Shown: positions 54,895 to 63,873 of the stretch, piece after piece
Layout of the letters: each line of letters starts with the position of its first letter
How positions within the stretch are numbered: the stretch's first letter is position 1
Source of the DNA: Ignavibacteria bacterium
Lineage (GTDB): Bacteria; Bacteroidota; Ignavibacteria; Tepidaquicellales; Tepidaquicellaceae
Assembly (NCBI GenBank): GCA_019694675.1
Contig: JAIBBK010000001.1
Coordinates: forward strand, 28,457 to 92,456
Direction: 5' to 3'
DNA length: 64,000 bases
Made by a program: the position numbers and the translations under genes
Notes under the pieces: model-generated
The model's input: the letters and a program-made list of their open reading frames with translations, nothing else
Told to the model about the DNA's origin: nothing
Database searches by the model: none

Positions 54895-55665
54895 GTCATG
54901 GATATTTTTTAATACGATTTTCACAGAGATTGTCTTAATGTTTGTGATAAGCGTAGCTTCTTTAAGAACTGGCAGAAGCATTGTACTTCTGCAACTAATC
55001 TCAAATAGTTTTAAAAACTTACAATTAAATCTCGCCCTTTTCTATTGACATATTTTGGGTGTGCGATCTTTAACATTTTAGTTGAGTTCGATTGATAATT
55101 ATGAGTTGAGCACATGTAAATAAATCCATTCCCAAATTACTTCGTTACATTGATCAGGGTAATCATGTGATCCCTCGCGGCGCAGTCTTCGTCGCGTCCC
55201 AAAAAACATAAATCTTTTCGGGACTGCTAATGCAGATACCGCTTGCATGAATCAACGCACACTGAGCCTAAAGCAGCGTCACACTGAGCAGGCCGTTATG
55301 GTTGCGCTGAGTTTTGAGTTACTGATGCAAAGGTCGTGTCGAAGTGCGACGTTGCGTGAAAGAATAAGAGCCTGCGCGGCGCATACTTCTACCGGCTCTC
55401 GGTGAGTGGTGAGGCGGAGAGTTTTTGCCGTCGGTAAATCAGCAAAGGGCTCACTTTGATTTAGAGTTATCGCAAAGGTCGCAGAGTGTGAGTGGCAGAA
55501 CGATTATGTTCACCTTACATTTCTGAATTTCAAAGGCAAACTATTACATGCTTGCAGGAAATTTGTTTCCGGACAAATATGAGACAGAATGAAATCCTTC
55601 TTCTTTTTAAATGTTAATTTTGAGATGTCATTTTAGTATTTTGCAAACATTAATTTCAAGAAACC
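54895..55665. other. Gene-poor region with sequence debris before the third cyclase gene
   Basis: About 770 bases without a supported gene. The word CACACTGAGC occurs twice (about 55258 and 55280), and GC-rich fragments sit within AT-rich DNA. It contains the T9SS-tail remnant at 55372-55437. TAGTATTTTGCAAA at about 55635 is a plausible -7 region for the gene at 55666. Confidence 0.4.
55372..55437 (+). pseudogene. Remnant of a T9SS sorting-domain tail
   Basis: In frame, these bases read RGAYFYRLSVSGEAESFCRR then stop. This matches the end of the T9SS sorting domain of the gene at 62276 (SGAYFYRLSVSSNAGEF). The DNA is close to the sequence at 63557-63620. No upstream part of the gene remains. 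It looks like a decayed or transposed 3' end. Confidence 0.6.
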
Positions 55666-58551
55666 TTGAACAACATTCCATCCGGAAATGTAACCTTTCT
55701 ATTTACCGATATTGAAGGAAGTACAAAGCTTGCTCAGAAAAACAGCTTATCTTACGTTCCTGCACTCGATAAACATGATAAAATTCTAACTGAAGTCATT
55801 CAATCCAACAAAGGCTTTGTTTTTAAAACTGTTGGAGATGCATTTTGCTGTGCATTTGAAAATTCAGATGATGCACTAAAAGCAGCACTCGATGCTCAGA
55901 TAGAACTCTCTTCGCAAGAATGGAAGGATGCGAAAATAAAAGTGAGGATGGGAATTCATTCAGGAAAAGCGGAATGGAGCGGGTCAGATTATATGGGTTA
56001 TCTGACACTGGCGAGATCATCAAGAGTAATGTCTGCTGCACACGGAAATCAGATACTTATTTCAAATGATGTTTATGAAAATATTAAAGACAACTTAGAT
56101 AATTATACTGAAAGAAATATAAGCTTCAGGGATTTCGGTGAAAGAAGACTGAAAGATCTAATCCAGCCGATGAGAATATTTCAGATCGTTTCAGAAAAGC
56201 TGCAGAATGAATTCCCTCCCATCAAAACATTAGATGCCAGACCAAATAATATTCCGGTTCAGTTAACCAGTTTTATTGGAAGAGATATAGAAATTCCGGA
56301 AATAAAGAGCAGCCTGGAAAAGTCAAGACTGGTTACTTTACTTGGTCCCGGCGGAACCGGGAAGACAAGGCTTTCCATTCAGGTTGGAGCCGATTTGATA
56401 GATGATTTTCCAAACGGAGTCTTCCTTATTGAGCTTGCTCCTGTTTCTGATCCCGGGTGGATTCCTGAAACAATATTGAATTCTCTGAAGATTAAAGAGG
56501 AACAAGGGAAATCAACTACTGAAACATTAACAGGTTTTCTCCAAGACAAGGAGATGTTGCTGTTAATTGACAATTGCGAGCATTTAATAAATGAATGCGC
56601 AAATCTATGTGAGCTGTTATTGCAAAAGTGTGAGAAGCTGAAGATAATTTCAACTAGCCGAGAAGCCCTTAATTGTCCCGGAGAACAGATATACAGAGTT
56701 CCTGCACTTTCTTACCCCGATCCTGCAATGCAGGAAACAGCAGAAACGCTTTCGCAATATGCTTCAGTTCGTTTGTTCATTGAAAGAGCATTATCCGTTA
56801 ATCCGGAATTCCGGGTTAACAACAACAATGCACCTGCGCTTGCAGAAATATGCAGTCGTCTTGACGGAATTCCTCTTGCCATTGAACTTGCGGCAGCAAG
56901 AACAAAGGCAATGTCAGTTGAAAAGATCAATGAGAGATTAGATAACAGTTTTAGATTACTCACAGGCGGAGTAAGAACTGCTTTACCCCGCCAGCAAACA
57001 CTCAAAGCGCTTATTGACTGGAGCTATGACCTGCTTTCTGAAAATGAGAGACTACTTCTGGTAAGGTTATCCGTTTTCAATGGCAGCTGGTCTTTGGAAG
57101 CTGCTGAAAGAATTTGCAGCGACGTGAACATTTCAGAAATGGAAATACTCGACCTGATGAGTCAGCTCGTAGAGAAGTCAGTAATTATGTATGACGATAT
57201 CAACGAGAGATACAAAATGCTTGAAACAATCAGACAGTATGGTAACGATAAAGTGGAAGCATCCGGAGAATCTGATTATCTTATACAGAATCACTTCCGA
57301 TATTTCAAAGAGTTTGCTCTGCATAATTTGAAAGATATAACCGGGAATACTCAGATAGAAACTTTAAAGTTGATTGAGACAGATATCAATAATATTTACA
57401 AAGCACTTTCTGAATTTGAAAATCTGCAGGACAATGAAGAAGGAGTGAGACTTGCAGTTGCTTTAGACACTTTCTGGGATATCAAAGGAGATTATTCATC
57501 AATGGCAAAATGGAATGAAATTTCATTTAAGTACATTGACCAAATTCCTGACGGTCTGAAGGCTGATATCTTATATACAGCCGGAATGATAAACAAAAAC
57601 GGCGGTAAATATAAAGTTGCAGAAAGTTTACTTGAAGAATGTCTTATGCTGAGATTAGCAATGAAAGACAGATCTAAAATTTCAAACAGTCTATGGGCAA
57701 TAGGAGAGATTGAGAGCATTAAAGGCAACTTTATGAAAGCAAGAGCTTATTATGAAAAATGTCTTGAAATCAGAAAAGAAATAAATAAAAAAACCGGAAT
57801 TACTTCTGTCATTAACAGTCTTTCAAATATCTCACTGTATCTTAAAGAATATGAAAAGGCCAGATCACTTATGCTGGAGAATTTAGATCTCCTTAGAGAG
57901 AATAATGAAAAACGTCCGATAGCGCTGACATTGTATAATCTTGCAATAGTTGAACATAATCTTGCCGGGAGTCAACCGGGTGATTATACAAAAGCAAACG
58001 AGTATCTTGAAGAGAGCCTTCTCATTTTCAGGCAACTGGGAAATAATATGAATATTGCATACTGTTATATACTGTATGGTCTGATTGAAGTGAATCTTAA
58101 GAACCTGGAAAAAGCAAGGACACTAATGAATGACGGTTTGAGTTTAATGCGAAAAGCAAATTACAAATTCGGCATTGGCAATGCACTTTTTAATTTAGGA
58201 AATATAGAATTGAAACTCGGCAATCTGGAGAAAGCAAAATCACTTATTGAAGAATGCTTAATGATCAAAATTGAGTTTCATGATAAGAGAACTATCGCCG
58301 GTTGTTTTTCGAAATTAAGTCAAATAGCTGAACTTTTGTCAGAGGACAAAAAATCGCTTCTCTTATTCTGCTCCTCAAAAAGGTTGAATGAAGATCTTGG
58401 AATAACTGAAACAGAAGAAAGTGTTCTTGAAAATGAAGAAATTTATTCACGGTTAAATTCAAAACTTGGTGATGATGAGTTTTCAGATTTAGTGGAAATT
58501 GGAAGATCTTTGACTATGGATCAGGCAGTTAAAATTGCTTTGTCAGAATAG
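55666..58551 (+). CDS. Class III nucleotidyl cyclase-STAND ATPase-TPR protein, paralogue 3
   Basis: 961 aa, TTG start. The same order as paralogues 1 and 2 but more diverged. The cyclase domain (1-180) has FTDIEGST and TVGDA and an Asp before YMG; the Asn position is again non-Asn (LTLARSSRV). The STAND ATPase has Lys233 in GPGGTGKTR, Walker B MLLLIDNCEH and GIPLAIELAAAR. The C-terminus has about six shorter, less regular TPR-like units (KYKVAESLLEECL, NFMKARAYYEKCL, NLEKAKSLIEECL) and the LTMDQAVKIAL end motif. It does not share the identical 5' end of the other two. The outer-membrane protein gene separates it from them. Confidence 0.9.
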   Translation: MNNIPSGNVTFLFTDIEGSTKLAQKNSLSYVPALDKHDKILTEVIQSNKGFVFKTVGDAFCCAFENSDDALKAALDAQIELSSQEWKDAKIKVRMGIHSGKAEWSGSDYMGYLTLARSSRVMSAAHGNQILISNDVYENIKDNLDNYTERNISFRDFGERRLKDLIQPMRIFQIVSEKLQNEFPPIKTLDARPNNIPVQLTSFIGRDIEIPEIKSSLEKSRLVTLLGPGGTGKTRLSIQVGADLIDDFPNGVFLIELAPVSDPGWIPETILNSLKIKEEQGKSTTETLTGFLQDKEMLLLIDNCEHLINECANLCELLLQKCEKLKIISTSREALNCPGEQIYRVPALSYPDPAMQETAETLSQYASVRLFIERALSVNPEFRVNNNNAPALAEICSRLDGIPLAIELAAARTKAMSVEKINERLDNSFRLLTGGVRTALPRQQTLKALIDWSYDLLSENERLLLVRLSVFNGSWSLEAAERICSDVNISEMEILDLMSQLVEKSVIMYDDINERYKMLETIRQYGNDKVEASGESDYLIQNHFRYFKEFALHNLKDITGNTQIETLKLIETDINNIYKALSEFENLQDNEEGVRLAVALDTFWDIKGDYSSMAKWNEISFKYIDQIPDGLKADILYTAGMINKNGGKYKVAESLLEECLMLRLAMKDRSKISNSLWAIGEIESIKGNFMKARAYYEKCLEIRKEINKKTGITSVINSLSNISLYLKEYEKARSLMLENLDLLRENNEKRPIALTLYNLAIVEHNLAGSQPGDYTKANEYLEESLLIFRQLGNNMNIAYCYILYGLIEVNLKNLEKARTLMNDGLSLMRKANYKFGIGNALFNLGNIELKLGNLEKAKSLIEECLMIKIEFHDKRTIAGCFSKLSQIAELLSEDKKSLLLFCSSKRLNEDLGITETEESVLENEEIYSRLNSKLGDDEFSDLVEIGRSLTMDQAVKIALSE

Positions 58552-58926
58552 AAAAGTTCAAAGCAAAAAAAATTCCATCTCATAAAAAGATGGAATCTTC
58601 TACAAAACTCATTTCTTGTGGCGTCATGTCTCCGGCAATCCGTCGCCGCCTTGCGGGGATGCTCGGCGTTTAAGTGTGACGCAGAAACCTATTTTTCTAA
58701 CCCCCATTTCATTGGGAAAATAGAAAATTCGTTCCAAGGAAATTTGCCTCAAAGGTGTTGATTCCGGAATGCATTCAAGGTTTTCGAATTTTCATAGCCG
58801 GAAAACCAACTGAAAATCGCAGGGAAAACTCGAAAAGATGTCTTTGACAATAGTGAACACTTCGGTTAAGTTATACCAGAGTTCGAGCAATATTGAACTT
58901 GTTTGCAACTTATAATCAAGACGACC
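58552..58926. other. Intergenic region after the third cyclase gene
   Basis: No gene is seen in these 375 bases. ATTTCTTGTGGCGTCA at 58611-58626 recurs exactly at 60537-60552, where it opens a large palindrome; here only a short TGACGC partner remains downstream. TTGAC-AATA-GTGAA at 58844-58857 is a one-mismatch version of the TTGAC-N4-GTCAA sites seen at 14719, about 70 bases before the next ATG. Confidence 0.4.
58572..58596. terminator. Stem-loop after the third cyclase gene
   Basis: A 9-bp stem ATTCCATCT / AGATGGAAT with a 7-nt loop lies 20 bases after the stop. The long A run before it makes a better terminator for the minus strand; on the plus strand the following tract is weak. Confidence 0.55.
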
Positions 58927-60513
58927 ATGAAACGATCACTTATAATATTGACACTGACAATTGCTGCTCTTACAGTTTCATTCAGCGACCTCCGATATGA
59001 AAGCAAAATACCCGCTCCTGTAGCTTCAAAGAAGCTCGACATCAATAACATCAGCACTTGGTTCAGAACGAACGGTTCTTTCAACAGGGATCCTTCAACG
59101 GGGAATGCGGGATTTGAGTGGCCCAAGGGAAGTGGTCATAAAGATCGTTATGCTTCAGGATTATGGATGGCTGCCAAAGTTGATCCAGAGACATTAGTGT
59201 GCCTTGCTGAATACGATTATGAATATCTGCCGGGGTATGTTGATGACAACGGAAGTCCACAAGGTTTGAATGATCCCGCTTACAGAATTTACAGCATTAT
59301 CAGAGGTGATACTTTGAGCCAGGATTATCAGAACTGGCCTTCATATCAAGGCGCCTACCTCAATGCTCAGAACAAGCCATACTTTCTTGGAACACAGACA
59401 ATGTTCTATTCCTACACTGATGCCTACCCGCAAGCGCACGGCAATAATGCAGGAAGCACATCGCCTCTCAAAGTTCAAATACTGCAGACTAACTGGTCAT
59501 ACACAAATATAGGATTAGAGGATGTGTGTTTCACGGAATACCGTATCATAAACAGGAGTCAGCACTTGTGGAGAGATGCATATATTGGTATATGGACTGA
59601 TGATGACATAGGCGCAAATTCGTTTGACGATGCATATGGTTTAGACACACTCAGAGATTTGGGGTATTGTTATAATTTCGATTCCTCGGATCCGGCATAT
59701 ACTACTAATCCTCCCGCAGTTGGATTCAAAGTCTTGCGCGGTCCGGCAGTATTTCACCCAGGTGATACTGCGAAATATTACAGCCCACCCGGTAGCGCAA
59801 ACCTGGTGGTCAAGCCTAATTGCAAGCTGATGAAAGTTTCAGTCTACAATGTATTCTGGAATTCTGACCCTACAACGGGAGATCCTTCCAACTTTCGTGA
59901 AACGTACTTGTGTTTTCAGGGTTTGAGAAGTAATGGCACACCTTGGATAAATCCTCTGACGGGACAACCGGCCAAACTTATCTTCACAGGAGATCCGGTC
60001 ACAGGCAGCGGATGGCTTCCAATGAATGGGCCACAAAGAAATCTATTGATCTTTGGACCCCTGGACATGAATCATAATGATACACAATCAGTAATCATTG
60101 CTCAAGTTGCTGCAAGAGGTTCAAACAATCTGAATAGTATTACGAAACTGCGTGAACTCTCAGACCATGTTCAGACAATCTATGACAACAACTTCCAAAG
60201 CGTTCTTTCATCCGGCAACAATTATTCATCAGTTCCGAATGAATTTACACTTCATCAGAACTATCCAAATCCCTTCAATCCATCAACAACAATTGAATAT
60301 GAACTTCCAACATCAGGCGAAGTTGTGATCATCATTTATGATATATCGGGAAGAGAAGTGAGAAGACTTGATGAAGGCATAAAACAGGCGGGCAATCATA
60401 AGCTGGAGCTTAACGCGGATGGATTGTCAAGCGGTACATACTTGTGCAAGGCAGTATTCAGCAATAATACAATGAGTACGGTGAAATCAATGAGGTTGAT
60501 GTTGATAAAGTGA
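58927..60513 (+). CDS. Secreted protein with T9SS sorting domain, unknown core
   Basis: 528 aa from ATG 58927. The signal peptide is MKRSLIILTLTIAALTVSF. The main domain begins with a pattern that I associate with large extracellular Ignavibacteria-type proteins (NNISTWFRTNGSFNRDPSTG, then GFEWPKGSGHKDRYASGLWM). It is rich in Trp/Tyr and Asn, and no catalytic motif is evident. The last ~90 residues are a T9SS type A sorting domain (LHQNYPNPFNPSTTIEYELP ... SGTYLCKAVF ... MRLMLIK). It should be exported through T9SS. Function unknown. Confidence 0.87.
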   Translation: MKRSLIILTLTIAALTVSFSDLRYESKIPAPVASKKLDINNISTWFRTNGSFNRDPSTGNAGFEWPKGSGHKDRYASGLWMAAKVDPETLVCLAEYDYEYLPGYVDDNGSPQGLNDPAYRIYSIIRGDTLSQDYQNWPSYQGAYLNAQNKPYFLGTQTMFYSYTDAYPQAHGNNAGSTSPLKVQILQTNWSYTNIGLEDVCFTEYRIINRSQHLWRDAYIGIWTDDDIGANSFDDAYGLDTLRDLGYCYNFDSSDPAYTTNPPAVGFKVLRGPAVFHPGDTAKYYSPPGSANLVVKPNCKLMKVSVYNVFWNSDPTTGDPSNFRETYLCFQGLRSNGTPWINPLTGQPAKLIFTGDPVTGSGWLPMNGPQRNLLIFGPLDMNHNDTQSVIIAQVAARGSNNLNSITKLRELSDHVQTIYDNNFQSVLSSGNNYSSVPNEFTLHQNYPNPFNPSTTIEYELPTSGEVVIIIYDISGREVRRLDEGIKQAGNHKLELNADGLSSGTYLCKAVFSNNTMSTVKSMRLMLIK

Positions 60514-60542
60514 GACGTTCGTTGTTTGCAAATACTATTTCT

Positions 60543-60595
60543 TGTGGCGTCAGGACTTTCCTGCCTGCAGCAGACAGGAAAGTCCTGACGCCACA
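60543..60595. repeat. Perfect 21-bp inverted repeat
   Basis: Positions 60543-60563 are exactly complementary to 60575-60595, beginning TGTGGCGTCAGGACTTT and closing with GACGCCACA; the 11-nt loop is CCTGCAGCAGA. It sits between two T9SS-protein genes and could terminate transcription, but has no T run on either side. The first 16 bases including flank are shared with 58611-58626, suggesting a dispersed palindromic unit. Confidence 0.8.
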
Positions 60596-60707
60596 TGGAA
60601 CTGCTTTTTAGAATGAGGAGATTCATTACGATAGTGAAAGGAATTGTCATTGAAGTTGAGGGCCTTTCTTAATACTATGATAATGAGTTAGATACCATCC
60701 TCTCAAA

Positions 60708-62279
60708 ATGAAGAAGCAATTACTTACATATTGCTTTGTAATTTTCATCCTCGTGATCTGCGCATCTTCATCCGGACATTCCCAGGTTGTCAGAGAATGG
60801 GTAAGAATACATGATACTTTGTACAACGTTTTTCAGGGGCAAGTAGCTGTATCTCTTTGCTATGATGATTCTGCAAATGTCTATGTCGCAGGCAAGAGCC
60901 AAAATGACCGCTATCAGGTTCTGAAGTATAGTCCCGCCGGCACGCTGTTGTGGGACAATATTTACAACGGATATGCGGGTCAGCCCACGAAGATATTGAG
61001 CATTGGCAACGGCAATTTCTATCTGTCAGGCACAAACGGGCTTATGATGCTGGATCATCTCGGAAACATGACTTACCTCAACGGAGGATATTATGTTGAT
61101 ATTCAGAAGGATGCCTCCGGATATTTCTATGCTATTTATAAAGTCGGTCAATTGAATCCCACATATCTGCAAAAGCTGAGGTATGATGGTTCAGCAATCT
61201 GGACTTCAAGCCATACAAACGGACCATTAAATTTCTATCCCTCACTGCTCTTTCTTGCCGTCAGTGAAAAAATCAATGTGTACGCAAACTACTCATACTT
61301 CTTGGGCGGATACTTATACTTGGGGAACGTTTACCTTACTTATGATACTTCAGGCAACAGCTTGTCTTCAGGCAATATGCCGGCCGGATCCGGTGCCATT
61401 TCAAAAGACAACTATTCAAACAGTAATTTTTTTACGGGTTCCTGGGTAGAAAGTGAGTGGCAATCTCATATCGTTTTCTACAGGCAGGATTCGACAGGGG
61501 TGTATCGGGATTCAGCAATCTACAACGGCCCCGGCAACAGTAAGGATCATGCCAATGCCATTGTTTCCGATAACGCGGGCGGAATTTATCTCGCATGCAG
61601 GAGTTGGGGAGTTGCTGTTGATTATGACTTTGTCGTCCTAAAATTCAGCACAAGCGGAGAGCTTCTCTGGGAGTACAGATTCAACGGAAGCGAGAACAGT
61701 TATGATGCCGCAGAAAAGATTGCCATTGACAACGGAGGAAACATTATTGCAACGGGTACGGTCACTCAGAACTCGCACGGTGTGCAGATATACACGGTGA
61801 AACTTTCGCCGGGCGGCCAGTTGCTCTGGCATGACAAGGTAAGCAGATATAATTCACCGACTGACACGAATCTTGTTTCAGATCTGCAAGTTGACAGGCA
61901 CGGGAACATTTACATTTGCGGAAAGACAAGACTTGCGGTTACGGGTGTCTATAACTTCATAACCATAAAATACCATGACAACACTGTCGGTATAAGCAAC
62001 GGTCATGTTGATGCAATGAACTATGAGCTGTTTCAGAATTTTCCAAATCCATTCAACCCCGAAACAAACATCAGATTCCGTTTGAGTGAAAGTGAGATCG
62101 TCACTCTCAGAGTATATGATTGTTACGGAAGACTGGCCGCCAGCCTCGCAGACTCAAGATATTCACCGGGTGAGCATGTTATAAAATGGAATGCAAGTAA
62201 TTTATCATCGGGAGTTTATATGATCTCTTTCCGTACAGGAAGCAGATCAGAAATTAAGAAAGCTGTATTGCTGAAATGA
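60708..62279 (+). CDS. Secreted SBBP-type propeller with T9SS sorting domain
   Basis: 523 aa. The signal peptide is MKKQLLTYCFVIFILVICAS. SBBP-like units include DSANVYVAGKSQND, DNAGGIYLACRSWG, DNGGNIIATGTVTQN and DRHGNIYICGKT, forming a beta-propeller without catalytic signature. The C-terminal ~85 residues are a T9SS sorting domain (ELFQNFPNPFNPETNIRFRL ... SGVYMISF ... KKAVLLK). In body it resembles the dockerin-tailed propellers at 12736 and 20135, so similar heads carry two different export tails in this genome. It overlaps the next gene by 4 nt. Confidence 0.9.
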   Translation: MKKQLLTYCFVIFILVICASSSGHSQVVREWVRIHDTLYNVFQGQVAVSLCYDDSANVYVAGKSQNDRYQVLKYSPAGTLLWDNIYNGYAGQPTKILSIGNGNFYLSGTNGLMMLDHLGNMTYLNGGYYVDIQKDASGYFYAIYKVGQLNPTYLQKLRYDGSAIWTSSHTNGPLNFYPSLLFLAVSEKINVYANYSYFLGGYLYLGNVYLTYDTSGNSLSSGNMPAGSGAISKDNYSNSNFFTGSWVESEWQSHIVFYRQDSTGVYRDSAIYNGPGNSKDHANAIVSDNAGGIYLACRSWGVAVDYDFVVLKFSTSGELLWEYRFNGSENSYDAAEKIAIDNGGNIIATGTVTQNSHGVQIYTVKLSPGGQLLWHDKVSRYNSPTDTNLVSDLQVDRHGNIYICGKTRLAVTGVYNFITIKYHDNTVGISNGHVDAMNYELFQNFPNPFNPETNIRFRLSESEIVTLRVYDCYGRLAASLADSRYSPGEHVIKWNASNLSSGVYMISFRTGSRSEIKKAVLLK

Positions 62280-63637
62280 AAAGAACGATTTGCTTCATCA
62301 TATTACTTGTGATAAATATATCTTTGTCGGTTGAGTTTACCGCCGGACAAAATTCTTACGGATGGGAAAGGATCTACAATTCGATCTACGGAATTGACGG
62401 AGCATATACAAATGGCAATACCACCGGTACAAAACTGTGGATAATCAGACCGGTGCGAAACCTGCTGGGAACCGGATACTATGACTTCATTAGATACCAT
62501 GAATCCTCTAACTCATGGTCGCCGGCATCGCATTCAATTTTCAAAGCAGTGTATTATTCCTATTATATTGGCTATACTATAAGCGGGTATGAGTACCCCC
62601 CGAGCTTTGCCGTTTCATCCGCAGATACAAATTTCATACTTGTAAACACGACTGTCGAACACCAAGGCGCACCTCCTTATGACAAAAGATTGTATTACTC
62701 TTATGATAACGGCCTGAACAGAGCAGACATTGTTGACTTCCAGCTTAAGGTTTTTCACGCACTTGCAATCAATCCGCGGAATGATTCAATATGTTATGCA
62801 TCTTACGGAGATTCGATAGTAATATCTGACGACAGAGGCGTTTCCTGGTCAAGGCATTCGGCACTGGCAGGATTTTCCGGAAGCCTTATGATCAATCCAA
62901 CGGATACAAATATCCTGTATGCAGTTGATGACAGTCTCTGGCTGAGCAGTAACGGAGGACTGGATTTCCATGTTGCATCGGGCAAGAAATTCAGCAATAT
63001 GATCTTCATCAACTCGGGCGCTGTAATTCTGGCTGTCTCCGGGAAAGTATTGTATGCCTCAACAGACAGAGGTTTCACCTGGGCCGTAAGAGACTCTCTC
63101 GCAGAGATAATAACTGCAGTTGATGCAGATCCGGACAATGAAAGCATCGTCTATGCCGGAACATCCAAAGGGCTCTACAGATCAGCAGACTCAGGATACA
63201 CTTTTCAGCTCTTCAATAATGCATTCAGTCCGTCACGAAAGGTCATCTTTCTTTGCAAGCAGCCAGGTGCAAACTATGTATATGCAGTTACAGAAGAGGC
63301 GGTATATAAATGCTGGTTCAGTTTTTTGGTTAATACAAATGAGAACTCCGAAGCATTGCCTCTGAGTTTTAAACTACATCAAAACTACCCCAACCCCTTC
63401 AACCCCGTCACAACAATCACCTACGATCTTCCCAACAGCGGGTTCGTTACGCTCAAAGTGTATGACATGCTCGGAAGGCAAGTGAAGACTCTTGTGAATG
63501 AGATGAAGACTGCCGGATTTCACGAAGCGCAGTTCTCAGCAGAAAAACTCCCAAGCGGCGCGTACTTCTACCGGCTTTCGGTGAGCAGTAATGCGGGAGA
63601 GTTTGTTGCGGTGAGGAAGTGTATAATACTGAAATAG
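62276..63637 (+). CDS. Secreted BNR/Ycf48-like protein with T9SS sorting domain
   Basis: 453 aa. ATG overlaps the previous stop (ATGA), so the two genes form an operon. The signal peptide is MKRTICFIILLVINISLSVE. BNR-type units include VISDDRGVSWSRH, YASTDRGFTWAVR and YRSADSGYTFQLF. The T9SS sorting domain covers the last ~90 residues (LHQNYPNPFNPVTTITYDLP ... SGAYFYRLSVSSNAGEF ... KCIILK). Its codons are markedly C-rich around NPFNP compared with the body. The final ~80 bases are duplicated immediately downstream. Confidence 0.9.
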   Translation: MKRTICFIILLVINISLSVEFTAGQNSYGWERIYNSIYGIDGAYTNGNTTGTKLWIIRPVRNLLGTGYYDFIRYHESSNSWSPASHSIFKAVYYSYYIGYTISGYEYPPSFAVSSADTNFILVNTTVEHQGAPPYDKRLYYSYDNGLNRADIVDFQLKVFHALAINPRNDSICYASYGDSIVISDDRGVSWSRHSALAGFSGSLMINPTDTNILYAVDDSLWLSSNGGLDFHVASGKKFSNMIFINSGAVILAVSGKVLYASTDRGFTWAVRDSLAEIITAVDADPDNESIVYAGTSKGLYRSADSGYTFQLFNNAFSPSRKVIFLCKQPGANYVYAVTEEAVYKCWFSFLVNTNENSEALPLSFKLHQNYPNPFNPVTTITYDLPNSGFVTLKVYDMLGRQVKTLVNEMKTAGFHEAQFSAEKLPSGAYFYRLSVSSNAGEFVAVRKCIILK

Positions 63638-63805
63638 TAGCGATCGCATTCAGCCCACGGATTCATCCGTGGGCGAATGGCGGAGACTCGCCACCGGCGC
63701 GTACTTCTACCGGCTTTCGGTGAGCAGTAGCGCGGGAGAGTTTGTCGCGGTGAAGAAGTGTGTAATACTGAAATAATAGCCCACGGATTCATCCATGAGC
63801 GAATG
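63557..63805 (+). repeat. Tandem duplication of a T9SS-tail 3' end
   Basis: The sequence from GGCGCGTACTTCTACCGG to the CGAATGGC after the stop (63557-63695) is repeated from 63696 with about 139-base spacing and a 12-base deletion. The first copy carries the perfect hairpin CCCACGGAT-TC-ATCCGTGGG (63654-63673), partly decayed in the second (CATGAG). The second copy still reads SSAGEFVAVKK up to TAA but has no gene start. Confidence 0.85.
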
Positions 63806-63873
63806 GCTGATATATCCGCGGGTAACAGGAAACTTCGATTCCAGCGCATTTTAGCATATAAGTTCGAATTATT

